This document shows positions 42,349 to 51,261 of a stretch of DNA of 64,000 nt, in pieces. Location: contig CAYFYA010000003.1 of NCBI GenBank assembly GCA_964347325.1, forward strand, positions 1-64,000. Direction: 5' to 3'. This DNA is from JAJISG01 sp964347325 (GTDB lineage: Archaea; Thermoplasmatota; Thermoplasmata; RBG-16-68-12; JAJISG01). The notes below the pieces were generated by a model that saw only the letters and a program-made list of their open reading frames with translations, did no database searches and was not told the DNA's origin. Numbering within the stretch: position 1 is the first letter of the stretch; every line of letters begins with the position of its first letter. The position numbers and the translations under genes are program-made.

Positions 42349-43494
42349 CTAGCAAGGCCTCTCAAATGCCTGAACCGGGTGCAGCTTCTTCGTCCTGTAC
42401 CCCACGATGACCAGCAGGTGGCCCTTCTCGGAGAAGTACTTGTCCTGTTCAGAGTCACCTGTGTCAGCCCGCAGGAGAGGAGTTGCCCGGAGCTTCGATG
42501 GCGTCGCGACCACGAGGATGTTGTGCAGGCCTATGCTCCGGAGGACCTTTGGGCTCAGTTGGAGGTTACCCCTGCCGAGGACGAAGCCCTGGGCGCCGAT
42601 GGGGCTCAAAACGAGCCTAGCCTTCGGGTGCCTCTGCAGGAGCTTAATCAGTCCGTCCTCGTTCAGATCCCGTCCGACAATCTTCCCAGAGAGGACGGCA
42701 TCGATGCCCAAGAGGGTCTTCTCTAGGTCCAGTTCGTCGCAGATGTCGAAGGTGGTCCCCCCGGGGCCGAATATGAAGAGCGCTTCCGGCTCCTCCTCCA
42801 TCAGCTCCCCCAGGTACTCTGCAATCTCCTCCCTAATGGCTTCATCCCCCACGGCCTCCACCATCAACTTCCCCGTCTGGACCAGGTTGGGTTCCTGGGG
42901 GGTCCGGGCAAGCCCGTAGAGCTGGAGGTTCCAGCTCCCCCTTCGATAGGCTTCCTCATCGAGGTCGATGACCTCCGCGTCTCCTACCGAAAGTGAGCCC
43001 TCCAGGAACCTAGCGAGGGTAGTGGCCGTGGCCTCGGGACTGACGCCGAAGATGGCGGAGTGCATCTTCACCCCTGCCGGGATCCCCAGGATGGGCAGCT
43101 CAGCATCGATGGCATCCAGGATGTCCCGAGCTGTCCCATCACCTCCACAGAAGAGCAGTACTTCGACACCGAGTTTGGCGATGGCCTTGGTGGCCTCGCG
43201 GGTATCCTTCGCCGTCGTCGTCTTTGCCGGATGGTAGATGACCTCTACCTTCTCTCCAGGATACCCCGCCTCGAGGAGCTCGGCTGCCCCCATAGGGAGC
43301 CCACAAGTGATCCAGTGAACATCGCTTGACCCGCGGTGTTCTCGGTAGGCTGCTAGCGCTTCGATGGCCCTCCCGGGGGCCACCGGTCGAGCCCCCATGG
43401 CCAGGGCTTCCTCCAGGACGTCGTCCGTGCCCTTCAGGCCCACCCTTCCTCCCATGCCAGCGATGGGATTCACCAAGAAGCCGACCCTGTGCAC
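42349..43494 (-). CDS. ATP-NAD kinase family protein
   Basis: 381 residues. The diacylglycerol/NAD kinase fold: VGFLVNPIAGMGGRVGLKG at the N terminus and the nucleotide motif CGGDGTARDI, then PILGIPAGVKMHSAIFG. It belongs to the long archaeal/bacterial ATP-NAD kinase-like branch (COG3199 type), distinct from the short NadK; phosphorylation of NAD is likely but not proved for this branch. A GTG start at 43494 follows TTCAAATAGTG at ~43517-43527. It lies downstream of the lipB operon but on its own promoter. Confidence 0.88.
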   Translation of the reverse strand: MHRVGFLVNPIAGMGGRVGLKGTDDVLEEALAMGARPVAPGRAIEALAAYREHRGSSDVHWITCGLPMGAAELLEAGYPGEKVEVIYHPAKTTTAKDTREATKAIAKLGVEVLLFCGGDGTARDILDAIDAELPILGIPAGVKMHSAIFGVSPEATATTLARFLEGSLSVGDAEVIDLDEEAYRRGSWNLQLYGLARTPQEPNLVQTGKLMVEAVGDEAIREEIAEYLGELMEEEPEALFIFGPGGTTFDICDELDLEKTLLGIDAVLSGKIVGRDLNEDGLIKLLQRHPKARLVLSPIGAQGFVLGRGNLQLSPKVLRSIGLHNILVVATPSKLRATPLLRADTGDSEQDKYFSEKGHLLVIVGYRTKKLHPVQAFERPC

Positions 43495-43574
43495 CTGGGA
43501 ACCATGATAGGATCACTATTTGAAAGGTCGGCGAGGGGGTCTCTATTCCCAACGCGAGCCAAACACCCTCGGTG

Positions 43575-43688
43575 ATGGAGGCATGGGAGGTCGAACTCTG
43601 TGACCGATGTGGGTACCCTATGGTGGACATCCACTGCCGCCTGAGGTGTCTTAACTGCGGCTACCAGCGGGATTGCAGTGACCCCTAG
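43575..43688 (+). CDS. 37-residue zinc-ribbon microprotein
   Basis: A 37-codon frame, MEAWEVELCDRCGYPMVD then IHCRLRCLNCGYQRDCSDP. It has six cysteines, including CDRC and CLNC, forming a complete treble-clef-like zinc ribbon with two spare Cys. TCTCTATTCC at ~43541-43550 predicts a start at the GTG/ATG (43572 or 43575), so it has an archaeal promoter. It lies between the divergent NAD-kinase gene and lipB, and its stop overlaps the lipB stop (bases 43685-43688, CTAG). Function unknown; such ribbons often bind RNA or RNA polymerase. Confidence 0.75.
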   Translation: MEAWEVELCDRCGYPMVDIHCRLRCLNCGYQRDCSDP

Positions 43689-44374
43689 TAGGCTGCGGTC
43701 GGCGGAATGACTCCCGAGAGCTCAATGAGCTCCCGGACCTCGCCCTCCGGAGCCTGCATCTCCGTGTCGAACACCGTACAAAAGTGGCCTGCGATGCTCT
43801 CCATGACGCCGTCAGTGGGAATGGGCAGCCCCCTAATCTCTGAAATCGATGTTATGAGAGTTCCCTCAATGCCGCAGGGTCGTATCAGCCTGAAGGGCGC
43901 CAGATCCGTATTCACGTTCAGGGCGAAGCCGTGGTAGGTGACATGGCCCTTCACGGCCACGCCGATAGACGCCAGCTTCCTAGGACCTATCCAGACACCT
44001 GCATGAGGTCCTCGCTCCCCTTGGATCCCGAAGTCTCTGAGGGTGTTTATTATGACATCCTCTAGCCTAGTCACGAAGCGCTTCACGTCAAGCTTCCCTT
44101 TAGGGAGGGCCACGATGGGGTAGCCCACCAGCTGCCCCGGTCCATGATACGTCACGTCGCCGCCCCTCTCGACCTCATATACAGGAAGGCCCAGACTGGC
44201 CAGGTCGTCTGGGCTTCCACGACGCCCCACTGTGTAGACCGGCGGGTGCTCCAACAAGAGTAGCGTGTCTCCGATTCTATCCTCCAGTCGCCAGACCGCC
44301 AGCTGCCTCTGGAGCTGCCACGCCCTGCGATACTCCAGCAGTCCCAGCCTGACGAGGGTGCAACTTCCGGTCAT
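43685..44374 (-). CDS. lipB: Octanoyl-[acyl-carrier/GcvH]:protein transferase LipB
   Basis: 229 residues. EHPPVYTVGRRG, RGGDVTYHGPGQLVGYPI, the catalytic Lys in KLASIGVAVKG and the catalytic Cys in RPCGIEGTL are all present. It attaches octanoyl groups to the lipoyl domain Lys. It begins in the E3 stop as ATGA and is the last gene of the operon, which starts with lipA. LipB plus LipA give full lipoate synthesis on the E2 encoded between them. Confidence 0.96.
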   Translation of the reverse strand: MTGSCTLVRLGLLEYRRAWQLQRQLAVWRLEDRIGDTLLLLEHPPVYTVGRRGSPDDLASLGLPVYEVERGGDVTYHGPGQLVGYPIVALPKGKLDVKRFVTRLEDVIINTLRDFGIQGERGPHAGVWIGPRKLASIGVAVKGHVTYHGFALNVNTDLAPFRLIRPCGIEGTLITSISEIRGLPIPTDGVMESIAGHFCTVFDTEMQAPEGEVRELIELSGVIPPTAAY

Positions 44375-45771
44375 TTCTTCGGGAGGTGAATGGACCTGCC
44401 GAGGACGTCGTCTGCTGCCTCCATGACTGCCTCGCTCAGGGTAGGATGGGGGTGGACGGTGAGGCCGATATCCTCCACCGTGGCGCCCATCTCGATGGCA
44501 AGTGAAGCCTCACTGATGAGGTCGGAGGCCTCGGGACCAACGATCTGGACCCCCAACACCTCGTGGGACTCCTTATCGCCGATGACCTTGACGAAGCCCT
44601 CGAGATCGTCGTGGGTCAGGGCCCTTCCCGAGGCCCTGAAGTGGAACTTACCCACAGTCACCTCGATGCCCTGCTCCTTGGCCTCCTCCTCCGACAGGCC
44701 GACGGTCGCGATCTCCGGATCCGTGAAGATGGCTGCGGGCATGGCCCGGTAGTCGGCCTCGCTGGGCAGACCGGCAATGGCCTCGGCGGCCACGACCCCC
44801 TCCTTGGAGGCCTTGTGGGCCAAGTATGGGATACCGGTAACGTCTCCGATAGCGTAGACACCCTCGACGTTGGTCTGCATCGTGCGGTCGACCTTGACGA
44901 AGCCCTCTTTGTCGAGCTCGATGCCGGCCTTGTCCAGGCCGAGGGAGCCACTGGAGGGTCTGCGGCCCACGGAGACTAAGAGGATGTCACTGACAATCTC
45001 GAACCGCTCCTTGGGCGTCTCGACCGCCAGCACCACGCCATCCTCAGTCCTCTCGACCCCCAATGCCTTGCCCCGCACGTAGTATTCGATGCCAAGGCGC
45101 TTCAGGGTCCGCTCGATCACCCGAACCAGGTCTAACGACAGTCCCGGGATGAGCTGGTCCAATAGCTCCACCACGACTACTTTGGTCCCGAGCTTCGCGT
45201 AGGCGGTGCCGATCTCCAGTCCTGTTATGCCACCGCCGATGATGGTGAGGCTCTTCGGGATGTTCGTTAGCTCAAGGGCCTGCTTGGGATAGATGACACG
45301 CTCCCCATCCACGTCGAAGCCCTTTAGCGGTATGGGTTCGGAGCCGGTGGCGATGATTATGCTGCTGGCCTCGATGGTGGTCTTGCCCTCCTTGGTGGTG
45401 ACCTCGAGGGTGTGGGGCCCGGTGAAAGCGGCGGTCCCGTACACGACCTCGACCCCCGCCGCCTTGCAGAGGGTGGCAACCCCATTGGTCAGGCGGTCCA
45501 CCACGGACTGCTTCCACTCCTGGAGCTTTTGGGCATCCACCTTCAGCCCCTTCAGCGTGACTCCCATCTTCTCCATGTTCTGGATTCTGTGGACCGCGTT
45601 GCCGGTGGAGATGAGGGCCTTAGAGGGGATACAGCCGTAGTTGAGGCACTCACCCCCGAGCCTATCCCTCTCGACGAGGACCGTCTGGACGTCCAGCTGA
45701 CCCAGGCGAAGGGCGGCGACGTATCCTCCAGGACCGGCGCCGATGACGGCGGCCTCCACCTTCCTGACCAT
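44371..45771 (-). CDS. lpdA: Dihydrolipoamide dehydrogenase (E3)
   Basis: 466 residues. FAD loop GAGPGGYVAALR, redox pair GGECLNYGCIPSKAL (CxxxxC), NAD+ loop IGGGITGLEIG, second FAD contact GVYAIGDVTG, and the catalytic base in TVHPHPTLSEA. It reoxidises dihydrolipoamide of E2 with NAD+. Its ATG overlaps the E2 stop by one base (TAATG), and its own stop overlaps lipB. Fourth of the five catalytic and lipoylation genes after lipA. Confidence 0.97.
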   Translation of the reverse strand: MVRKVEAAVIGAGPGGYVAALRLGQLDVQTVLVERDRLGGECLNYGCIPSKALISTGNAVHRIQNMEKMGVTLKGLKVDAQKLQEWKQSVVDRLTNGVATLCKAAGVEVVYGTAAFTGPHTLEVTTKEGKTTIEASSIIIATGSEPIPLKGFDVDGERVIYPKQALELTNIPKSLTIIGGGITGLEIGTAYAKLGTKVVVVELLDQLIPGLSLDLVRVIERTLKRLGIEYYVRGKALGVERTEDGVVLAVETPKERFEIVSDILLVSVGRRPSSGSLGLDKAGIELDKEGFVKVDRTMQTNVEGVYAIGDVTGIPYLAHKASKEGVVAAEAIAGLPSEADYRAMPAAIFTDPEIATVGLSEEEAKEQGIEVTVGKFHFRASGRALTHDDLEGFVKVIGDKESHEVLGVQIVGPEASDLISEASLAIEMGATVEDIGLTVHPHPTLSEAVMEAADDVLGRSIHLPKK

Positions 45772-47117
45772 TACTCTCCCGACTCCAGGACCTGAAGCAG
45801 CAGTAGACCCGGGTCTTCCAGGTAGTGGACGAAGGTCTCCGTGAAGGCTGCGCCGACATGCCCATCGATGATTCGGTGGTCGAAGGACAGGCTGACGTTC
45901 ATCACGTCTCGAATGACTATCTGGCCATCCCTGACGACGGGCCTCTTGGCAATCTTATGTATCCCCATGATGGCCACCGTGGGAGGGTTGATGATGGGTG
46001 TGGCTAGTAGGCCTCCCAAGGCTCCCAGGCTGGTTACGGTAAAGGTGTGGTCCTGGACCTCGGGCAGGGATAGCTTCCCCTCCCGGGCCTTGTTCGCCAG
46101 CTCCTCGACCTCCCTGGCGATGGTGAAGAGAGACTTCCCTTCCGTATCCTTCAGGACGGGGACCATCAGTCCTTCGTCGGTGGCTGTGGCGATGCCGATG
46201 TTGAAATACTTCTTGACGCTGACCTCGTTGGCCTCCCAATCCACGGTAGAGTTGAGCCGGGGATGCTCTTTGAGAGCGGCCACCAGGGCCTTCAGGATGA
46301 AGGGCAGGAAGGTGAGCTTGACCCCCTTCTGCTCCGCCAAGGTCATGGCCTTCTCCCGTAGGGCCACCAGCTCCGTCACATCCGCCTCCTCCACGTAGGT
46401 GAAGTGGGCCGCTGTAGTCTTCGACTGGTGCATCCGTTCAGAGATGGTCCGTCGGATCCCGCGGATGGGGACTCTCTCCACCAAGGCCTCCTCAGCGGGT
46501 TCAACTTCCGGAGCGGGCGGGGCCTCAGGTGGGGCCTCCGGTGGAGCTTCCTCCACCTCAAGGGGGGCCTCCTCCTCAGGGACAGGCTCAGGGACAGCCT
46601 CCGCGACGACCTCAGCGGCCGGAGCGGCCTCCGCAAACTCCCTGACATCGTCGGCGATGACCCTCCCGCGTTGACCGCTACCGCGAACCTCCTTCAGATC
46701 GACTCCAAGCTCCCTGGCTAGACGGCGGACGGCGGGAGCTGCTAGGACCTTGCCAGCCGGCTTCGGCCCCTTCTTGGGCGGAGCTTTGGCTACTTTGGGC
46801 TCCTCCTCCGCCTCTGGAGGGGCCTCCTCTGGCTCTGGCTCTGCCTCAGCCTCTGCCTCGGGCTTCTCAGCTTTCTCCCCCTCCTTACCCACGGAAACGA
46901 TGGGCTCCCCCACCTTCACCACCTGGCCTTCCTCGGCGTAGATCTTCACGACGGTACCGGTAAAGGGGCTGGGAATCTCCACGTTCACCTTCTCCGTCAT
47001 GACCTCGACCAGTGGGTCGTTCTCGCTGATCTCGTCGCCCTCCTTGACGAACCACTTGATGATCTCCCCCTCCGTGAGGCCCTCGCCTATATCCGGCAAC
47101 AGAAACTCCTTCGCCAT
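45771..47117 (-). CDS. pdhC: 2-oxoacid dehydrogenase complex E2 (dihydrolipoamide acyltransferase)
   Basis: 448 residues. One lipoyl domain (~1-78) with the lipoylated Lys43 in VEVMTEKVNVEIPSP; an Ala/Glu/Pro-rich swinging arm; an E3-binding domain (~125-162: PAVRRLARELGVDLKEVRG); a second acidic arm; and the catalytic domain (~215-448) with the SFDHRIIDGHVGA active site. The core forms the multimeric scaffold of the complex. Acyl specificity (pyruvate or branched-chain) is not evident. Eleven bases follow the E1beta stop. Confidence 0.97.
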   Translation of the reverse strand: MAKEFLLPDIGEGLTEGEIIKWFVKEGDEISENDPLVEVMTEKVNVEIPSPFTGTVVKIYAEEGQVVKVGEPIVSVGKEGEKAEKPEAEAEAEPEPEEAPPEAEEEPKVAKAPPKKGPKPAGKVLAAPAVRRLARELGVDLKEVRGSGQRGRVIADDVREFAEAAPAAEVVAEAVPEPVPEEEAPLEVEEAPPEAPPEAPPAPEVEPAEEALVERVPIRGIRRTISERMHQSKTTAAHFTYVEEADVTELVALREKAMTLAEQKGVKLTFLPFILKALVAALKEHPRLNSTVDWEANEVSVKKYFNIGIATATDEGLMVPVLKDTEGKSLFTIAREVEELANKAREGKLSLPEVQDHTFTVTSLGALGGLLATPIINPPTVAIMGIHKIAKRPVVRDGQIVIRDVMNVSLSFDHRIIDGHVGAAFTETFVHYLEDPGLLLLQVLESGE

Positions 47118-47127
47118 TCATGACCTC

Positions 47128-48102
47128 CTAGAACCCGTAGGCCCTCTCGACGGCGTCCATGACTCTGTCCGCGTCGGGCATGTAGAGATCCTCCAGGGCA
47201 TAGGGGAAGGGCGTGTCGAATCCCGTCACGCGTATGATGGGAGACTCCAGATAGTCGATGGCCTTCTCGGCGATGAGGGCAGCTATCTCAGCTCCGAAGC
47301 CGCAGGTCCGGGCGGCTTCGTGGACGATGACGACCCTGCCCGTCCTACGGACGGACTCGAGGATCGCCTCGATGTCCAGCGGAATGAGAGTCCGCAGGTC
47401 CACCACATCCGTCTCGATCCCCACCTCCTCGGCCTTTTTGGCTGCCTCGAGACAGACGGGGATCATGGCTCCGTAGGCGAAGAGGGAGACGTCCTCACCT
47501 TTCTGGAGGACCTGCGCCTGGCCCAGGGGAACCGTGTACTCCTCCTCGGGTACCTCCCCCCGCACCGAGAAGTAGGACTTCTTCGGCTCGAGGAACATTA
47601 CGGGGTCTGGGTCCCTGATGGACGAGAGGAGGAGCCCCTTGGTGTCATGGGGGTTGGAGGGGATTACGACCTTCAGCCCCGCCGTGTGAGCGAAGTAGGC
47701 CTCCGTGCTCTGGGAGTGGTAGTGTCCTCCCTTCACCCCGCCACCGTAGGGGGCCCTAATTGTAATGGGGCACGGGTACTCCCCACCGGAGCGGTACCTG
47801 AACTTGGCTGCCTCACTGACAATCTGGTCGAAGGCCGGATAGATGAAGTCGAGGAACTGAATCTCGGGGACCGGTCTGAGGCCGTACAGGGCCATGCCGA
47901 TAGACGCCCCCACGATTCCTGACTCCGCCAGGGGGGTATCGATGACGCGGTCGGGGCCAAACATGTCGTAGAGCCCCTCGGTGCAGCGGAAGACACCCCC
48001 GTTCTTGCCAACGTCCTCGCCGAGGACGATGACCCTGTCATCCCTCTCCATCTCCTCTCGCAGAGCGCTGTTGATTGCCTGTACGAGGTTCATCGCACCC
48101 AT
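47128..48102 (-). CDS. pdhB: 2-oxoacid dehydrogenase E1 component, beta subunit
   Basis: 324 residues. A transketolase-like pyrimidine domain with GEDVGKNGGVFRCT, TPLAESGIVGASIGMAL and DLRTLIPLDIEAI. It pairs with E1alpha to form the ThDP-dependent decarboxylase. Its ATG comes directly after the E1alpha stop without a gap, consistent with 1:1 synthesis. Substrate range undecided: pyruvate and branched-chain members are similar in this subunit. Confidence 0.96.
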   Translation of the reverse strand: MGAMNLVQAINSALREEMERDDRVIVLGEDVGKNGGVFRCTEGLYDMFGPDRVIDTPLAESGIVGASIGMALYGLRPVPEIQFLDFIYPAFDQIVSEAAKFRYRSGGEYPCPITIRAPYGGGVKGGHYHSQSTEAYFAHTAGLKVVIPSNPHDTKGLLLSSIRDPDPVMFLEPKKSYFSVRGEVPEEEYTVPLGQAQVLQKGEDVSLFAYGAMIPVCLEAAKKAEEVGIETDVVDLRTLIPLDIEAILESVRRTGRVVIVHEAARTCGFGAEIAALIAEKAIDYLESPIIRVTGFDTPFPYALEDLYMPDADRVMDAVERAYGF

Positions 48103-49179
48103 CTACTCCCTCCGGATCTCCTTGAGGAACTCATCCCTCTGCTCGACGAGGTTCCAGGGCATGTCTCTATACACGTCATCGAACATGGACTCGGGGATCG
48201 GCGGCCCTGGCTCCTCGGCGTAGTCGACGGCCTCCTTCAGCAGGTCCTCGAACTCCTGACGGATCTTCGCCTCCATCTCCTCGTTCCAGATGCCCTTCGA
48301 CTTCAGATAGAGCTGATAGCGCAAGATCGGGTCCCTCTCCTTCCACTCCTCCAGCTCCTCCTCTGTCCTGTACCTCTTCGGGTCGTCTGAACTCGAGTGG
48401 GGACCCATGCGGTATGTCACGCACTCGATTAGGGTCGGTCCCTTGCCCGAGCGGGCCGCCTCGACCGCCTCCTTGCAGGCCGTGTAGACCGCCAGGATGT
48501 CGTTGCCGTCCACGCGCATACCGTCGAAGCCGTAGGCCTGGGCCTTGACCGCGATGTTCTCAGAGCCCGTCTGCTTCTCAAAGGGAAGGGAGATGGCCCA
48601 CTGGTTGTTCTTGCATATGAATACCAGTGGCACCCGGAACACACCGGCGAAGTTCATTGCCACGTGAAAGTCGCCCTGAGAAGTGGCACCGTCACCGAAG
48701 TAGACCATGGCGACGACGTTGTCCTTCTGGATCCTGGCCGCCCAGGCGATACCCAGGGCTATGGGCAGCTGCGTCCCTACGGGGCTTGAGGCGGTGACGA
48801 AGTTTATAGCCCGGTTGCCGAAGTGGTTGGGCATCTGGCGCCCCTTCAGGATGTCCTCCTTGTTACCGTAGAACTGTGACATCAGCGTCTTCAGCGGGAA
48901 GCCCCTTAGGAGCGCGGCGCCCTGCTCCCGGTAGGCCGGCACTACCCAATCCTCCGGTTCCAGGGCGTAGCAGCTGCCGATCTGCACGGCCTCCTCCCCT
49001 TGGCTGGGAACGAAGAAGCCTATGCGTCCCTGCCTCTGGAGGGACATGGCCCGAGTATCCAGCATGCGCGTCAAGACCATGTACCGGTACAGCTTTTTGT
49101 GCGCCCGCTCCGAGAGCTTGGGTTCCATCTTCTCGTCGTAGCTTCCGTCGAGTCCCAGGATCTGGAGTAGCTCACCCAC
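48103..49179 (-). CDS. pdhA: 2-oxoacid dehydrogenase E1 component, alpha subunit
   Basis: 358 residues. ThDP motif GDGATSQGDFHVAMNFA ending in FICKNNQWAIS, plus the mobile loop with YRMGPHSSSDDPKRYR. The HSSSDDP form of that loop is closer to branched-chain oxoacid E1 (HSTSDDS) than to classic pyruvate E1, so a branched-chain or broad specificity, as reported for the Thermoplasma enzyme, is possible. The GTG start is 5 bases after the lipA stop. It decarboxylates the 2-oxoacid and hands the acyl group to E2. Confidence 0.95.
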   Translation of the reverse strand: MGELLQILGLDGSYDEKMEPKLSERAHKKLYRYMVLTRMLDTRAMSLQRQGRIGFFVPSQGEEAVQIGSCYALEPEDWVVPAYREQGAALLRGFPLKTLMSQFYGNKEDILKGRQMPNHFGNRAINFVTASSPVGTQLPIALGIAWAARIQKDNVVAMVYFGDGATSQGDFHVAMNFAGVFRVPLVFICKNNQWAISLPFEKQTGSENIAVKAQAYGFDGMRVDGNDILAVYTACKEAVEAARSGKGPTLIECVTYRMGPHSSSDDPKRYRTEEELEEWKERDPILRYQLYLKSKGIWNEEMEAKIRQEFEDLLKEAVDYAEEPGPPIPESMFDDVYRDMPWNLVEQRDEFLKEIRRE

Positions 49180-49183
49180 TGGC

Positions 49184-50086
49184 TCACCCCACCCGCGCTT
49201 CGCGCAGCTCCTCGCCCCTGAGCGCCCTGTCCACGAAGTATTCAGCTGCCCTGTAGGAGCTCCTTACCAGAGGCCCAGCGGCGACATACAAGAAGCCCAT
49301 ATCCTCCCCGACCTCCCGATAGTAGTCGAACTCATCGGGCTTGACGTAGCGGGAGACCTCAACATGCCTCTCGGTAGGTCTCAAGTACTGCCCCAAGGTC
49401 AGAATGTCTACACCAGCACCTCTAAGGTCCCGCATCGCCCGGAATACCTCCTCCTCTTCCTCGCCGAGACCCAACATGAGGGACGACTTTGTAAACATGC
49501 TGTCATTCAGCTCCTTCGCCCTTCGCAGTACGCCGAGGGTTTGATCGTAGCCTGCGCGGCGATCCCGGACGGGGTGGGTCAGCCTTTCCACGGTCTCCAG
49601 GTTCTGACCCAGGACCTCCGGTGATGCCAGCACGACCGCTCGGAGCGCTTCACCATCTCCCTGGAAGTCAGGAATCAGGGCTTCCACGATAAGATCTGGG
49701 TCCCTGGCCTTGATAGCCCTGATCGTTGCCGCGAAGTGGCTCGCCCCGCCATCGGGCAGGTCGTCCCGGTCGACTGAGGTAAGGACCACGTAGTTCAGTC
49801 CCATCTCGGTCACGGCCTCGGCCACCTTCACAGGCTCGTCGAGGTCCACCTCGCCTTGCGGGTTCCCGCTCTTCACCGCGCAGAACCTGCAGCCCCTCGT
49901 GCAGACGTCCCCGAGCAGCATGATGGTGGCGGTCCCGCCGCCCCAGCACTCCGCCACATTGGGGCAACGAGCTTCCTCGCATACCGTGTGCAGCTGGAGG
50001 TCGCCGAATAGGACCTTCAACCCCGAGTATGACTCTCCCCCAGGAGGGCGAACCCTTAGCCAATCTGGTTTCCGCTGGGAGAGCAT
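49184..50086 (-). CDS. lipA: Lipoyl synthase
   Basis: 300 residues from ATG 50086. Auxiliary cluster Cys in CEEARCPNVAEC (CxxxxCxxxxxC), radical-SAM CTRGCRFC, and the C-terminal RSSYRA that ligates the auxiliary cluster. It inserts two sulfurs into octanoyl-E2. TTTTTAAG at ~50110-50118 lies ~25 bases before this ATG; GTG 50107 would lie within the promoter and is rejected. First gene of the operon that makes the complex it modifies. Confidence 0.95.
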   Translation of the reverse strand: MLSQRKPDWLRVRPPGGESYSGLKVLFGDLQLHTVCEEARCPNVAECWGGGTATIMLLGDVCTRGCRFCAVKSGNPQGEVDLDEPVKVAEAVTEMGLNYVVLTSVDRDDLPDGGASHFAATIRAIKARDPDLIVEALIPDFQGDGEALRAVVLASPEVLGQNLETVERLTHPVRDRRAGYDQTLGVLRRAKELNDSMFTKSSLMLGLGEEEEEVFRAMRDLRGAGVDILTLGQYLRPTERHVEVSRYVKPDEFDYYREVGEDMGFLYVAAGPLVRSSYRAAEYFVDRALRGEELREARVG

Positions 50087-50107
50087 GTAGTCAGCGATTG
50101 ATGTCAC

Positions 50108-50122
50108 CTCTTAAAAACCATG
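50108..50122 (-). promoter_or_regulatory. Promoter of the lipA-E1-E2-E3-lipB operon
   Basis: GTTTTTAAGAGG on the minus strand is the only TATA-like element before lipA. Intergenic gaps within the six genes run from overlap to 11 bases, so this single promoter probably drives all of 50086-43685. Confidence 0.6.
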
Positions 50123-50260
50123 GGCCATGGGTGACGGTTGTGAGAACCCAAGGAGGGAGGTCCTGGACGGAAAGTTCCTGGCACTGATGGACTCGTTGAC
50201 TCCCACGCGAACAGTTAAGACATCCGGGTCTGATAGGACGGAAGAGGAGCGAGTCCCGGG

Positions 50261-50779
50261 ATGAATTCAGAACCCATTGGCAGGAGGAACCCTCCCGAGG
50301 AGTTCGTTGCCAGGAGCCGCGTCCTAGCTCAGATCGTCGCCATTGGTTCGATCGCCCTGGTGATCCTCGTCCTGGTTCTCCCTTTCACGATGGAGCATGC
50401 CCTCGAGGGGGCCCAGCTCCTGCTGTGGGGAAGCCTCCTCCTGATCATCACCCTCATCGTTGGGATTTCCCTCGTCTACGTCTACGTGTCGAAGGTCACG
50501 GGCATCGGCTCTGCAGCATCCCAATCCTCGGGATCGATGGGCCTCTCTGAGAGCCAGGAGGAGCTGACCCTCCAACTCCTTCCTGAAGATGAGAGGGCGA
50601 TCTACCGTCGCCTCCTGGACGAGGGCGGACAGGTTCTCCAGAAGGATCTGCGCCGCATGGTCTCCTTCTCTGGCCCCAAGATCACGAGAGTGCTGGACCG
50701 GCTCGAGGGCAAGGGGTTGGTGGTCAGGGAGAGGCGAGGGATGACAAATCTCATCCGGCTGAGGGAGGGGCAGGGCTAG
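50261..50779 (+). CDS. Membrane-bound winged-helix protein
   Basis: 172 residues. Two membrane helices (~20-44 and ~50-76) come first, then a Ser-rich linker and a MarR-like winged helix (~105-168: RRLLDEGGQVLQKDLRRM, ITRVLDRLEGKGLVVRER). A DNA-binding head on a short membrane hairpin suggests a membrane-tethered regulator. GTTAAGAC at ~50213-50220 fits a start ~40 bases before the ATG. It is divergent from the lipA operon and may regulate it or the neighbouring SHOCT gene (inference). Confidence 0.78.
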   Translation: MNSEPIGRRNPPEEFVARSRVLAQIVAIGSIALVILVLVLPFTMEHALEGAQLLLWGSLLLIITLIVGISLVYVYVSKVTGIGSAASQSSGSMGLSESQEELTLQLLPEDERAIYRRLLDEGGQVLQKDLRRMVSFSGPKITRVLDRLEGKGLVVRERRGMTNLIRLREGQG

Positions 50780-50900
50780 GGAGGTACAACTGTGGATCCT
50801 ATGCTTGATGATTCCGGAAGCCACTTCGGGCCGTTTCGAGTAGACAGCTTGAGCTCTATCAGCGCACGACCGTCCGGGGTAGTCGCTATGGAGGGATAAG
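50780..50900. other. Intergenic spacer
   Basis: 121 bases between two membrane-protein genes. I see no RNA gene or long repeat here; GGATAAG directly precedes the ATG at 50901. Confidence 0.4.
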
Positions 50901-51233
50901 ATGAGTCAAAGCGGCATGAGGGAGCCGACTCGGCTTCTGCTGTGGCTGATCATTGCCATCGTCCTCGCCTTTGGCATCCTCGCAGTGGTTGTGTCCTTCA
51001 CGATGACGGGTTGGACGGGTCACCCGATGATGGGTCTCGGATTCGCTTGGATGGGAATCATCATGGCGATTCCCGCCATCGTCATCGTCCTGATACTATT
51101 GGCAGTCCTGGGAAACCTCGATACGACATATCAGCCGAAGAGTTCGGCCCTTCGTACCCTTGAACTGAGACTGGCTCGAGGTGAGATTGGCCTGGAGGAG
51201 TTTGGCAGGCTCAAAGAGGAGCTGGAACGTTAA
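50901..51233 (+). CDS. SHOCT-domain small membrane protein
   Basis: 110 residues. Two membrane helices (~10-33, ~45-70), then a linker and a C-terminal SHOCT-type helix pair (TLELRLARGEIGLEEFGRLKEEL), the short domain common at the ends of membrane proteins, which is thought to mediate oligomerisation. Function unknown. It may form a pair with the membrane-bound winged helix upstream. It converges on fixX. Confidence 0.78.
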   Translation: MSQSGMREPTRLLLWLIIAIVLAFGILAVVVSFTMTGWTGHPMMGLGFAWMGIIMAIPAIVIVLILLAVLGNLDTTYQPKSSALRTLELRLARGEIGLEEFGRLKEELER

Positions 51234-51261
51234 CCTCGCCAGCCGGGGCGGCAAGGAGTGC

